A stretch of 64,000 nucleotides of DNA, taken from Lentibacillus halodurans. Its GTDB lineage: Bacteria; Bacillota; Bacilli; Bacillales; Amphibacillaceae. Shown in pieces: positions 51,224 through 60,195 of this stretch. The position numbers and the translations under genes are program-made. The notes beneath the pieces were generated by a model, which was given only the letters and a program-made list of their open reading frames with translations, had not been told where the DNA came from and ran no database searches. Within the stretch, counting starts at the first letter, position 1. Every line of letters begins with the position of its first letter. The stretch spans positions 284,419-348,418 of the forward strand of contig NZ_FOJW01000002.1 in the NCBI RefSeq assembly GCF_900112045.1. Direction: 5' to 3'.

Positions 51224-51363
51224 ATAACTTATTAATACCGTTTGCAAACCTTCATATCCTATTAAATTATTGTATAATCATGGTAATCACAGATTAAGAC
51301 ACTAACTAAAATTAGAGGCTTACTCTTTTTGTATGAGGCGTAGACTTGAATGAGGTGACAGTG

Positions 51364-52842
51364 ATGACCGCAAGAAAGTTTACCTTTGGGCTGGTTTTTC
51401 TTTTTTTAGTCATTGGTATGTTCGGTTCTGTTTCGACAAGTACCGATGACTCGTTAAATGGGGGAGGGGAAGAGCAAAATACAATGGCAGAAAACCTGGA
51501 AAATTTTATCAAAAATGAACCGAAGCTGCAAAGTGCACTCACGGGAATAAGTATTCGTGATGCATCAACAGGGGAAAAGATTTATAGTCATTTGGGTGAT
51601 ATAAGGCTGCGGCCTGCTTCCAATATGAAATTGCTGACAGCTGCAGCAGCCCTTTCCGCATTGGGTGAGGACTATACGTTTTCAACAGAGCTGCTGACAG
51701 ATGGTTCAGTGAAAGGTAATCAGCTGAATGGGGATCTTGTTTTGAAGGGAAAAGGTGATCCGACGCTGCTGCCTAAAGACTTTGATACATTTGCCAAGCA
51801 AATCAAAGATAGTGGGATTGACGAGGTCAAAGGCGATATTATTGCCGACGATACATGGTATGATGATATGCGATTGTCCCCTGATCTTGTCTGGCGTGAT
51901 GAGCAATGGTATTACGGAGCGCAAATTTCCGCCTTAACCGCAGCGCCTGATGAGGATTATGATGCCGGGACAGTGACCATTGAAGTAATACCTGGTGAAG
52001 CCGGAGAAAAACCAGCCGTAATGGTGACCCCCGACACGAGTTATATGCAGGTGAAAAATAATGCCGCAACAATTGCCGGCGACGAGGAAGAGGATTTGAT
52101 ACTGGAGCGCGTGCATGGCGGAAATACGATTACGATAAATGGTACAATTCCTGCTGCATCGTCAAGTGTAAAAGAATGGATGGCTGTATGGGAGCCGACC
52201 GAATATGCGCTGGATTTATTTAAGCAGTCATTGAAAGAGCAAGGCATTACCTGGACTGGTGAAGTCAAAACAGGAACAGCACCAGCGAATGCAGAAATTG
52301 TTTATACACATGAATCGATGACGCTTTCTGAGCTGCTCGTGCCGTTTATGAAATTAAGCAACAATACACATGCGGAAATGCTCATAAAGGAAATGGGGAA
52401 GGTTATTCATGGTGAAGGCAGCTGGGAGAAAGGCCTGGCAGTCGTTGAAACGGAAATGAACAAGCTTGGAATGAATACAAGTATCCTGAAAATCAAAGAT
52501 GGCTCGGGCATTTCACATATGAACCTGCTCCCACCCGATGAAATTTCTAAATTATTATATATCGTGCAGGAAAAGCAATGGTTTAATCCTTATGAAAATG
52601 CACTCCCTGTCGCTGGGAAATCAGAGCGAATGGCCGGTGGGACATTGCGACAGCGGATGGAAGATCAGAATGTCCGGGCGAAAACCGGAACAATAGATGG
52701 TGTCAGTACACTTTCAGGCTATGTCGAATCTAAAAACGGGGACACGCTTATTTTTTCGATCATGCTGAATAACCTGTTCGATGAAGATGACGGACCATCG
52801 ATAGAGGATAAAATAGTGGAGATGATAGCCACACATGAATAG
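51364..52842 (+). CDS. dacB: D-alanyl-D-alanine carboxypeptidase/endopeptidase, PBP4 type (peptidase S13)
   Basis: A 492-residue penicillin-binding protein from ATG 51364 behind GAGGTG; an in-frame TTG at 51346 is an alternative. Signal peptide or anchor TFGLVFLFLVIGMFGSVS. Class C motifs: S-x-x-K in RPASNMKLLTAAAAL near residue 82, S-x-N in KLSNNTHAEML near residue 335 and KTG in RAKTGTIDG near residue 437. A large domain between the first two motifs is typical of S13. It trims or cleaves peptidoglycan cross-links. The symbol follows E. coli usage; in Bacillus the S13 enzyme is called DacC. Confidence 0.9.
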   Translation: MTARKFTFGLVFLFLVIGMFGSVSTSTDDSLNGGGEEQNTMAENLENFIKNEPKLQSALTGISIRDASTGEKIYSHLGDIRLRPASNMKLLTAAAALSALGEDYTFSTELLTDGSVKGNQLNGDLVLKGKGDPTLLPKDFDTFAKQIKDSGIDEVKGDIIADDTWYDDMRLSPDLVWRDEQWYYGAQISALTAAPDEDYDAGTVTIEVIPGEAGEKPAVMVTPDTSYMQVKNNAATIAGDEEEDLILERVHGGNTITINGTIPAASSSVKEWMAVWEPTEYALDLFKQSLKEQGITWTGEVKTGTAPANAEIVYTHESMTLSELLVPFMKLSNNTHAEMLIKEMGKVIHGEGSWEKGLAVVETEMNKLGMNTSILKIKDGSGISHMNLLPPDEISKLLYIVQEKQWFNPYENALPVAGKSERMAGGTLRQRMEDQNVRAKTGTIDGVSTLSGYVESKNGDTLIFSIMLNNLFDEDDGPSIEDKIVEMIATHE

Positions 52843-52891
52843 TGTTTTCAATAAAGGGTAAAAAGGCGTGACAAATTATAAAGATCTTGTG

Positions 52892-52923
52892 AAAAAGGGA
52901 GCCCCAATGTGGCCCCCTTTTTT
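52892..52923. terminator. terminator between the S13 peptidase and the Gln-rich gene
   Basis: AAAAAGGG-A-GCC pairs with GGC-C-CCCTTTTT across a short loop; T-tracts occur on both strands. Confidence 0.8.
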
Positions 52924-52938
52924 AAATGCCTGTAAACA

Positions 52939-53217
52939 TTATTGATTGTTGTTTTGTTGCTGTTGTGCTTGGGTAGCTTGCTGGCGAGCCTGTTGCAGCT
53001 GCTGCTGTGCCTGTTGAACTTGTTGGTTTTGTTGTCCAGCAGCACCAGCTTGTTGTTGCGCATTTTGTAATTGCTGCTCAGCTTGCTGAACTTGCTGCTG
53101 TGCTTGCTGAAGCTGTTGCGGATCCGCGCTTGCCTGTGCTTGCTGTACAGCTTGCTGTGCCTGCTGCGCCTGTTGAACCGCCTGCTGCAGTTGTTGCTGT
53201 TGGTTTTGTTGTGCCAT
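52939..53217 (-). CDS. glutamine-rich low-complexity protein
   Basis: A 92-residue protein from ATG 53217 (GGAGGTTAT site 6-8 nt upstream). About half the residues are Gln, most others Ala, with a few Val, Leu, Gly and Asn. The pattern QQ(A/V)QQAQ(Q/A) repeats with helical periodicity, so a long amphipathic helix or coiled coil is likely, not a beta-amyloid. No signal peptide, Cys or acidic SASP motif; it differs from gamma-type SspE, whose segments contain Phe/Glu/Thr. The antisense frame is a shadow. Function unknown. Confidence 0.72.
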   Translation of the reverse strand: MAQQNQQQQLQQAVQQAQQAQQAVQQAQASADPQQLQQAQQQVQQAEQQLQNAQQQAGAAGQQNQQVQQAQQQLQQARQQATQAQQQQNNNQ

Positions 53218-53503
53218 AACATATAACCTCCAATTTAAAATTTTGAGCTGCATAACGCTCCGTATTTATCATGTCGCATGTTTAAGAAAATATGTATCAT
53301 GATTGAAACTTTTTTCCATTTAACAAAAGAAAGAGAGAAAATTGGTGATAAATAGACTGTATACGGGATTCAGCAAAACAAGCCATAACTGGGCCGGCAT
53401 TTGTATAATAGGGCTTATTTATTCACCAATAAAGTGTTAAGTGAATAGAAAGGTAAAAGGGCTAGGTTTTTACCCAGTTAATCATGAAAAGGAAGTGAGT
53501 GTC

Positions 53504-54364
53504 TTGTTTTATCATGTAAAAGAGTTGCAGTATCATGCAAAGCCGGAAAAACCGGATCCGGTATATGCCAAAAAACTGCAGGAAATTCTGGGCGGTCAGT
53601 TTGGTGAGATTTCCGTGGCAATGCAATATTTGTTTCAGGGATGGAATACGCGCGGAAATGGGAAATATAAGGATTTGTTAATGGATACGGGTGCAGAGGA
53701 ATTAGCGCATATTGAAATGCTGGCGACCATGATTGCCAGGCTGCTGGACGGTGCGCCGGAAGTGGATCTGGCTGACGCAGCAAAAGACCCGGTTGTGGCG
53801 GCTATTTTGGGTGGTGAGAATCCGCAGCATACGATTGTTTCGGGTCTTGGTGCGATGCCATCAGACAGTATGGGTAACCGCTGGACGGCTAACTACATTA
53901 TTGCAAGCGGCAATTTGCTTGCTGATTTCCGGGCGAACTTGAATGCAGAATCACAAGGAAGACTCCAGGCAGTACGGCTATATGAAGAAACAGATGATCG
54001 AGGTGTGAAGGATATGCTGTCATGGCTGATCGCCAGAGACACCATGCACCAAAACCAATGGTATGCAGCTATGAGAGAACTGGAAGAGAAAGAAAATATT
54101 GTGGTTCCGAGCACCTTCCCGCGTGAATTACAGAAAGAAGAAGTGGCCTATACGTTATTCAATTACTCGCAGGGAAATAAAAGCGCAAAAGGGCGCTGGG
54201 CCAATGGCATCAGTATGGATGGCTGCGGTATGTTCAATTATGTGGAGCATCCGGTGCCACACGGTGACAGACCTAAGCTGCGGCCTGCGCCTACTTATGT
54301 CCATGATACGCCACTTGCAGCAATGCGGAAATCCGATGATACACCAGACCCTGATATGAAATAG
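53504..54364 (+). CDS. manganese catalase
   Basis: Di-manganese catalase, 286 residues from a TTG at 53504 behind AAAGGAAGTG; this gives the family N-terminus MFYHVKELQY. An in-frame GTG at 53441 would add 21 non-homologous residues. Metal ligands: Glu in GGQFGEISVAMQYLFQGWN, EELAHIEML (Glu and His), then LYEETDDRGVKDML and ARDTMHQNQWYAAM (Glu and His). It breaks down hydrogen peroxide; Bacillus relatives YdbD, CotJC and YjqC are stress or spore proteins. The long C-terminal tail (GDRPKLRPAP...) is normal for the family. Confidence 0.93.
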   Translation: MFYHVKELQYHAKPEKPDPVYAKKLQEILGGQFGEISVAMQYLFQGWNTRGNGKYKDLLMDTGAEELAHIEMLATMIARLLDGAPEVDLADAAKDPVVAAILGGENPQHTIVSGLGAMPSDSMGNRWTANYIIASGNLLADFRANLNAESQGRLQAVRLYEETDDRGVKDMLSWLIARDTMHQNQWYAAMRELEEKENIVVPSTFPRELQKEEVAYTLFNYSQGNKSAKGRWANGISMDGCGMFNYVEHPVPHGDRPKLRPAPTYVHDTPLAAMRKSDDTPDPDMK

Positions 54365-54372
54365 TTGGTTGC

Positions 54373-54405
54373 AAAGGATGTCTCTCATTGCCTGAGGCAT
54401 CCTTT
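54373..54405 (+). terminator. terminator of manganese catalase
   Basis: AAAGGATG and CATCCTTT pair across a 17-nt loop, weakly supported by GAGG/CTC inside. Confidence 0.6.
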
Positions 54406-54502
54406 AAAATTTATAAAAACTCCTATGTCTCTCTAAATGAAAGGTTTATTGCCCTTCTGAAAATCCCCTGCTGTTTTTTCAAAAACGATCCTTCACTACT
54501 GA

Positions 54503-54533
54503 TGAATAATAAATCACGTTTACTTTCATACTA
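54503..54533 (+). promoter_or_regulatory. sigma-G promoter of the gerA-type operon
   Basis: TGAATA (54503-54508), 18-bp spacer, CATACTA (54527-54533): a full match to the forespore sigma-G consensus, 38 bp before the first germination gene. Confidence 0.82.
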
Positions 54534-54570
54534 AGGCCATCATATCTGTCTATTTTAAGAGGTTGTTTCC

Positions 54571-56058
54571 ATGAATAAAAAAGTGTCCCGGAAAAAAATG
54601 CAAAAGGAATTTGAAAAGCTGTTTAAAACGTTAAAGACCAAAGACGGTTTTATTCATTTAAAGCATGAACACGAACAAGGCAACGTTTATATAGGATATT
54701 TAAAAACCGCCATTGATCCTAATAAACTGGAAAAACTGATTATACCGAGGGTGCAAGAGTATATATATAATGATTTAACCGAATTGAACGCGTATATACC
54801 GTTTACGAAAACGGAATTAACTGATGATTCAAGTCAGATTCATGAGAAACTGGTCAAAGGATTCTTATTTATTTACATGGAGCATGTCAGTCCAGCATAT
54901 TTGCTGATACCGCTGCCGCTAGACGAAAAACGTGAAGTATCCGTTCCTGAAGTAGAGTTCAGTGTTGTGGGACCTAAGGAAGCATTTGTTGAGGATATCG
55001 ACACCAATCTGAATTTAATCCGAAAAAGATTAGCCATTCCAGAATTAAGTGTCAGAAAAATGAAAGTTGGTACGATCACCAAGACGGAAGTAGCCGTTGT
55101 CTCGATCGACGGAATAGCTGATAAGGATAATGTTGAAACGGCGATTCAGCGCATCAGAGATGTGCAAATTGATCAGGTAATTGACAGTTCATTTATTCAG
55201 CAGACAATCGCCGATAATGAAAACTCACCATTTCCGCAGCTTTTAGATACCGAACGCCCTGACAGGATTGCTGCTATATTGGCGGAAGGAAAAATCGCTA
55301 TTGTTGTTAATGGTTCGCCGCATGTTTTACTCGGTCCGACGACATTAATCGAATTTTTTTCAGCATTTGAAGATTATTTTCTGAATTGGATGACTGCTTC
55401 AGCCTTCCGATTGATTCGCTTAATTGCAGTTTTTTTCTCAATATTAATTACACCGTTGTATGTTGCAGTACTGACGCATCATTTTGAAATCATACCGCAC
55501 GCTTTACTCGGTACACTCGTTCAGTCAAGAACAGAAGTACCATTCCCGCCGCTTTTAGAAGCGTTTATCCTCGAGTTTGCGATTGAATTGCTGCGTGAGG
55601 CCGGTGCCAGACTGCCGACCAAAATCGGTCAAACGATCGGTATTGTCGGTGGTATTGTCATCGGGACGGCGGCTGTTGAGGCTGGGCTAACAAGTAACGT
55701 CCTGCTGATTGTTGTTGCACTGGCCGCCTTAGGGTCATTTACAACACCAGTATATAAAATGAGTAACACGATCCGGATTATCCGTTTCCCATTACTTATC
55801 GTTGCGCACGTTTACGGGCTAATTGGCATGGCAATTGCTATTGCCTATATTATGGTTCATCTGCTGCGGCTGACGTCTTTGGGAAGGCCATTCTTTGCAC
55901 CGATTTTTCCGTTCCGCCCGCAGGATTTCAAGGATGCCGTGATCCGTCTTCCGTTTGACATACAAAATAAACGTCCGTTTCAAGTGCGCCCAAGTAAAGT
56001 GAACCGCCCCATTAACGACGATCAAAACAAGCAAGGGGGTAGACAATGGTTTCAATAA
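54571..56058 (+). CDS. spore germination receptor A subunit (GerA family)
   Basis: A 495-residue inner-membrane protein. A soluble N-terminal domain of about 270 residues (two subdomains, including ILAEGKIAIVVNGSPHVLLGPTT near residue 248) is followed by four or five membrane helices with TPLYVAVLTHHFEIIPHALL, SRTEVPFPPLLEAFILEFAIELLREAGARLP and the VGGIVIGTAAVEAG loop. C-terminal tail is polar. GerA-type A subunits assemble with B and C subunits and sense nutrients. The end overlaps the B gene by 13 bp. The N-terminal hydrophilic extension is shorter than in GerAA. Confidence 0.93.
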   Translation: MNKKVSRKKMQKEFEKLFKTLKTKDGFIHLKHEHEQGNVYIGYLKTAIDPNKLEKLIIPRVQEYIYNDLTELNAYIPFTKTELTDDSSQIHEKLVKGFLFIYMEHVSPAYLLIPLPLDEKREVSVPEVEFSVVGPKEAFVEDIDTNLNLIRKRLAIPELSVRKMKVGTITKTEVAVVSIDGIADKDNVETAIQRIRDVQIDQVIDSSFIQQTIADNENSPFPQLLDTERPDRIAAILAEGKIAIVVNGSPHVLLGPTTLIEFFSAFEDYFLNWMTASAFRLIRLIAVFFSILITPLYVAVLTHHFEIIPHALLGTLVQSRTEVPFPPLLEAFILEFAIELLREAGARLPTKIGQTIGIVGGIVIGTAAVEAGLTSNVLLIVVALAALGSFTTPVYKMSNTIRIIRFPLLIVAHVYGLIGMAIAIAYIMVHLLRLTSLGRPFFAPIFPFRPQDFKDAVIRLPFDIQNKRPFQVRPSKVNRPINDDQNKQGGRQWFQ

Positions 56059-57137
56059 AAGATAAAGTCCAGCAGCTGATGGTATTATTTCTGATTGCAG
56101 CTTCTCAAATAGGTGTAGGTGTACTAGGCTTTCAAAGCATCATTAATAAATATGCCGGCCACGATGCCTGGATGTCAGTCATTGTTGCCGGGGTCAGTGT
56201 CAGCGTTATTATATGGCTAATGTATAAGATGCTTCAGCATGATGAAAAAGGGGATATTGTTGCCATTCATCAGTTCACATTTGGTAAATGGCTCGGTGGG
56301 CTTTTTTCAATTATTGTTACCCTGTATTTTCTTTTAATGACTGTCGTTGTTTTGCGTACGTATATAGAGATTATTCAAGTATGGATGTTTCCGCATCTGA
56401 AGGTTTGGGCATTTTTATTGTTGCTGCTTCCGCTGGTTTATTATACGATATCTGATCAATTCCGGACGGTTGTCGGGGTCTGTTTTCTCGGTGTTGTCTA
56501 TCCGGCCTTTTTAATTTTTGTGCTAGTTTTTCCGCTGCAATATGCGGATATCACACATATATTGCCGATTATGGACCATTCCTTTAAGGAAATTATCCAA
56601 TCATCGTCACTGGCTATTTTGGATTTCATGGGTTTTTCAACACTTCTTGTTTTTTATCCATTTATACGTGAAGCTAAACAATCACAAAAATATGCCCAGT
56701 ATGGCAACCTTTACTCAACACTTCTATATGTGACGATTTGTCTGATCGCATATGTTTATTATAATCAAAGCGAACTGGAAGAAGTGATTTGGGCAACCTT
56801 AGGCCTATGGAAAATTATTGAGATGCCATTTATGGAACGGTTTGAATATTTTGGGATTGCAACGTTATTCTTTAGTATTCTGCCAAACGTTGTGCTTTAT
56901 ATGTGGTCGTCCGTACGAATGCTGAATCGTACGTTTGGTTTTGAACATAAAAAAGTGGCTGCATTTCTGTCAGCTGTCTTATTTATAGCCTGTGTCATTT
57001 TCAGAGGCAGGGAAGGTGTCAATATTTTAAATGATGTGACAGGAAGAATTGGGCTTATATTTCTATTCATTTATATACCAGTCCTGTTTGTGATTCACTT
57101 TATTCGCAGGAAGGTGCAAAAAAATGGTTCTTCTTAA
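56046..57137 (+). CDS. spore germination receptor B subunit (GerB family permease)
   Basis: A 363-residue, ten-segment permease of the APC-like spore germination family, the nutrient-binding subunit. Features: QIGVGVLGFQSIINKYAGHDAWMSVIVAG near residue 20, YFLLMTVVVLRTYIEIIQVWMFPHLKVW near residue 95 and MPFMERFEYFGIATLFFSI near residue 260. ATG is inside the A gene behind AAGGGGG. Overlaps the C gene by 14 bp, so all three are translationally linked. Confidence 0.93.
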   Translation: MVSIKDKVQQLMVLFLIAASQIGVGVLGFQSIINKYAGHDAWMSVIVAGVSVSVIIWLMYKMLQHDEKGDIVAIHQFTFGKWLGGLFSIIVTLYFLLMTVVVLRTYIEIIQVWMFPHLKVWAFLLLLLPLVYYTISDQFRTVVGVCFLGVVYPAFLIFVLVFPLQYADITHILPIMDHSFKEIIQSSSLAILDFMGFSTLLVFYPFIREAKQSQKYAQYGNLYSTLLYVTICLIAYVYYNQSELEEVIWATLGLWKIIEMPFMERFEYFGIATLFFSILPNVVLYMWSSVRMLNRTFGFEHKKVAAFLSAVLFIACVIFRGREGVNILNDVTGRIGLIFLFIYIPVLFVIHFIRRKVQKNGSS

Positions 57138-58197
57138 GTATATTCTTTTTTTCGTGTTTGTGATTTCTAGTCTGCTGTTTAATTTTACTATGCCGACTAA
57201 AGTGATTGATCAGATCCAAATGATTACGGTAGTGGGGTACGACCCGGCAGAACGTGATCATATCCGGGGTACTGTCGTAACACCTGTATTTCTGCAGCCG
57301 GGTGAAGTAGAAGATTTTATCTATACGGATACTGCAGCAACCGTGTATGAAAACCGGGTTCAATTAAATGCGAAAGCTACAGAACAATTACTGAATGGCA
57401 AGATAAAGGCTGCCTTTTATAATCAGGAACTGGCAGAACAGGGGATTGAAAACTTTATCGAATATTTGTCACGTGATCCATCGATTGGCGGTGCTGTATA
57501 TTTGGCTGTTACAGAAGGGTCTGCACTGGAATTGATCAATACAGCTCAATCGAGTAAGGGGAGAGGAATTTATTTTAATGATTTAATCAATCATAACATA
57601 CAGCACGGAAATTTACCACATATCAATTTGAAGGAGTTTGAATCGAGTTTGCAGAGTGACACGTGTGATCCATTTTTGCCTATGTTTGGGCTCAGTGGCG
57701 GAAGAGTGGAATTGCAGTCCATCGCATTCTTTGATGATGATCAATATGTCGATAAATTACCGATTGAAAACGCGGACATATTTAAAATATTATATCAAAA
57801 TGTGAACGACGGTCAGTACCAATATAAAAATGACACGTATAATGTATCGGTTGAAAATATTGAATCTGCCAAAAATGTGAAGGTTGATCAGAAAAACGGG
57901 AATCCAGAGGTTCGTATAAATGTCAGGTTTCGGGGGGTTATCAGAGAGTTTACCGGTGAGCGGGCAACAGATCGCAAGGCAGAAATCGAACGGGTTATTG
58001 AACAGGATTTTAAACAAAAAGCTGAGGACCTTATCAACCGATTTCAGGAATTGGACATTGATCCACTTGATATTGAAGGACATGTCAAAAGCAGCAACCG
58101 GAATTATGATAAGGAGCAGTTTAAGGCAGCCTATCCGGAGATGTCGATTAACGTAAATACAAACGTCAAACTGACCGAGACAGGAACAAGACGATAA
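57124..58197 (+). CDS. spore germination receptor C subunit (Ger(x)C family) without lipobox
   Basis: A 357-residue third subunit. The N-terminus is hydrophobic (KYILFFVFVISSLLFNF) but has no cysteine at the cleavage position; usual GerC proteins read L-x-G-C-W-D-R and are lipoproteins. The three-domain fold is otherwise complete: DQIQMITVVGYD, AFYNQELAEQGIENFIEYLSRDPSIG, GLSGGRVELQSIAFFDDDQYV and KQKAEDLINRFQELDIDPLDI. It may be held by an uncleaved signal anchor. The start is set at 57124; no upstream start would add a lipobox. Confidence 0.9.
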   Translation: MVLLKYILFFVFVISSLLFNFTMPTKVIDQIQMITVVGYDPAERDHIRGTVVTPVFLQPGEVEDFIYTDTAATVYENRVQLNAKATEQLLNGKIKAAFYNQELAEQGIENFIEYLSRDPSIGGAVYLAVTEGSALELINTAQSSKGRGIYFNDLINHNIQHGNLPHINLKEFESSLQSDTCDPFLPMFGLSGGRVELQSIAFFDDDQYVDKLPIENADIFKILYQNVNDGQYQYKNDTYNVSVENIESAKNVKVDQKNGNPEVRINVRFRGVIREFTGERATDRKAEIERVIEQDFKQKAEDLINRFQELDIDPLDIEGHVKSSNRNYDKEQFKAAYPEMSINVNTNVKLTETGTRR

Positions 58198-58261
58198 GCG
58201 CACATAATTCATATTAATCAGGGCATCTTATGGTTAGTCATTTATGTGAGAGGGTGTTCTT

Positions 58262-59395
58262 ATGCGAGCTGTAACATACCAGGGCAAGTATTCTGTAAGT
58301 GTTGAAAATGTTGATTACCCAGCGATACAAGATTCGGAAGATGTCATCATCAGGGTAACCTCAACGGCCATTTGCGGATCCGATTTACATTTATATCAGG
58401 GAAATTTCCCATTGCCGATTGGCTATATGATCGGACATGAGCCTATGGGTATTGTGGAGGAAACCGGTCAAAATGTAACCAAGGTGAAGAAAGGCGACCG
58501 GGTCGTCATACCGTTTACTGTTGCCTGTGGGGAATGTCCATATTGCCAAACTCATCAGGAATCCCAATGTGATAACGCCAATCCCCATTATGATTCAGGC
58601 GGTTATTTCGGCTACTCGGAAAAATTCGGTGATTATCCAGGCGGGCAGGCGGAGTATTTACGGGTCCCATATGGCAATTATACACCTTTTTTAGTGCCGG
58701 AAGATTGTGAACTGGATGATGATGCATTGTTATTTTTGTCAGATGTTTTACCGACGGCGTATTGGAGTGTGGAACATGCCGGTGTAAAGGAAGGAGATAC
58801 GGTAGTCGTGCTCGGCTGCGGCCCGATCGGGTTAATGGCACAGAAGTTTGCCTGGCAGAAAGGGGCGGAGCGGGTGATTGCAGTAGACCATGTTTCCTAT
58901 CGGCTGCAGCATGCCAGAAAAACGAATAATACCGAAGTTTATAATTTTGAAGCGTATGATGACATGGGTGAAGAACTGAAAGAGAGGACACATGGCGGAG
59001 CAGATGTTGTCATCGATTGTGTCGGAATGGATGGAAAAAAATCACCACTGGAGTTCATCGAGCAGAAATTAAAACTGCAGGGCGGGACGCTTGGACCGAT
59101 TCAAATTGCAACGAAAGCTGTGAAAAAATGTGGTATTGTCCAAATCACCGGTGTTTACGGTGGATTATACAACATGTTCCCTCTTGGGCCATTTTTTACG
59201 CGCAACATTACACTGAAAACCGGTCAGGCGCCCGCCCGTTCTTACATGGATAAACTTTACCATCAGGTTGAACGTGGTGATATTGATCCAACTAATATAA
59301 TTACCCACCATATGCCGCTCAATGATGCTGTCCACGGCTATAAGATGTTTAATGGCAAGGAAGATGATTGTATTAAAGTTGTCCTGCAGCCATGA
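58262..59395 (+). CDS. zinc-dependent alcohol/formaldehyde dehydrogenase-like protein
   Basis: MDR zinc dehydrogenase, 377 residues. Catalytic zinc ligands: STAICGSDLH near residue 38, GHEPMG near residue 59; structural zinc cysteines in CGECPYCQTHQESQC near residue 90; cofactor fold LGCGPIGL near residue 180. The insert PHYDSGGYFGYSEKFGDYPGGQAEYLRVP identifies the subgroup of glutathione-independent formaldehyde dehydrogenase-like enzymes. Substrate unknown. No partner genes. RBS GAGAGGGTG. Confidence 0.88.
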   Translation: MRAVTYQGKYSVSVENVDYPAIQDSEDVIIRVTSTAICGSDLHLYQGNFPLPIGYMIGHEPMGIVEETGQNVTKVKKGDRVVIPFTVACGECPYCQTHQESQCDNANPHYDSGGYFGYSEKFGDYPGGQAEYLRVPYGNYTPFLVPEDCELDDDALLFLSDVLPTAYWSVEHAGVKEGDTVVVLGCGPIGLMAQKFAWQKGAERVIAVDHVSYRLQHARKTNNTEVYNFEAYDDMGEELKERTHGGADVVIDCVGMDGKKSPLEFIEQKLKLQGGTLGPIQIATKAVKKCGIVQITGVYGGLYNMFPLGPFFTRNITLKTGQAPARSYMDKLYHQVERGDIDPTNIITHHMPLNDAVHGYKMFNGKEDDCIKVVLQP

Positions 59396-59458
59396 TCCCG
59401 GTTGCAACGTTCGTTTATGCGTGCTGATGCTGAAATATGTTGAATTGATACTTTCGAA

Positions 59459-59520
59459 AAAGTTCACAATGCATTTGCTGAAAGTTCACAGTATAAATGC
59501 TGAAGTTTACAATTTCAGCA
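59459..59520. repeat. tandem repeat of 22 bp, nearly three units
   Basis: AAAGTTCACAATGCATTTGCTG (split: AAAGTTCACA + ATGCATTTGCTG), then AAAGTTCACAGTATAAATGCTG in the same register, then AAGTTTACAATTTCAGCA. Located between the dehydrogenase stop and its terminator. Confidence 0.65.
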
Positions 59521-59533
59521 GTTTTAAGAGAAT

Positions 59534-59585
59534 GGCGGGCAGCCGGTCACGCTTTTGACGTCGGCTGACTCCCGCCTAATTTTTT
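59534..59585 (+). terminator. terminator downstream of the zinc dehydrogenase
   Basis: GGCGGG...AGCCG pairs with CGGCT...CCCGCC, followed by TAATTTTTT. Confidence 0.82.
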
Positions 59586-59622
59586 AGTTCTGAGGCACCG
59601 GCACGCTAATCGGTGCATTTTC

Positions 59623-60099
59623 TCACATTGATAATGCTTTTTTAACCATGTTGATATCACTTTGCAGTAATTGGTTTAAGTTATAGGATGGGTACATCTC
59701 ATTCCTGTACATATAGTTGTATATGCGTTCATGACATGTGATTGCAGTGTCGAGCTGATTTCTGAGCACTTCCCGTAAAACATCAGATGCTGTTTCTGTA
59801 ATGGCAATTGCGTAGTTGCGAACCGCTGTTTTTGAAAATGCCAACAAATCCCCTGCATAAAACCCATTGTCAATGCGATATTCATTTGAATTACCGGGCT
59901 TTGGCGTGTATGGATAAAATTTGGCCAGTTCACCCAAATCCGCTTCAAGCTCTTGAATGGTCTGTTGATAAATATTTTTTAAATGGTGATCATGAATTTG
60001 ATTTAATCCCATTTTTGTTTTCATCAGCCCGATTGATTTGAATGCAGTCAGTTCATGCAGTTCCAGTGTTTCATGCCATGCCAGCGTATTTTGTTCCAT
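59623..60099 (-). CDS. spore coat protein, CotF family, copy 2
   Basis: A 158-residue Coat_F-type protein. HETLELHELTAFKSIGLMKTKMGLNQI near residue 9, QTIQELEADLGELAKFYPYTPKP near residue 45, and TCHERIYNYMYRNEMYPSYNLNQLLQSDI near the C-terminus, where the Tyr-rich turn is typical of the family. It differs from the copy at 45824 in using one fused helical domain. AAAGGGGA precedes the ATG. Confidence 0.87.
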   Translation of the reverse strand: MEQNTLAWHETLELHELTAFKSIGLMKTKMGLNQIHDHHLKNIYQQTIQELEADLGELAKFYPYTPKPGNSNEYRIDNGFYAGDLLAFSKTAVRNYAIAITETASDVLREVLRNQLDTAITCHERIYNYMYRNEMYPSYNLNQLLQSDINMVKKALSM

Positions 60100-60195
60100 G
60101 TTAAATCCCCTTTGCTTTTTTGTTTTCCATTTAGCTTATGTATGGGCAAATGCATGGGATACATGTCGGTTCGAAAATAGGCGGGTATCATCATG

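Noticed and set aside
53007..53219. Val/Ala-rich plus-strand frame opposite the Gln-rich gene
   Set aside because: It is the complement of CAG/CAA repeats and has no start signal.
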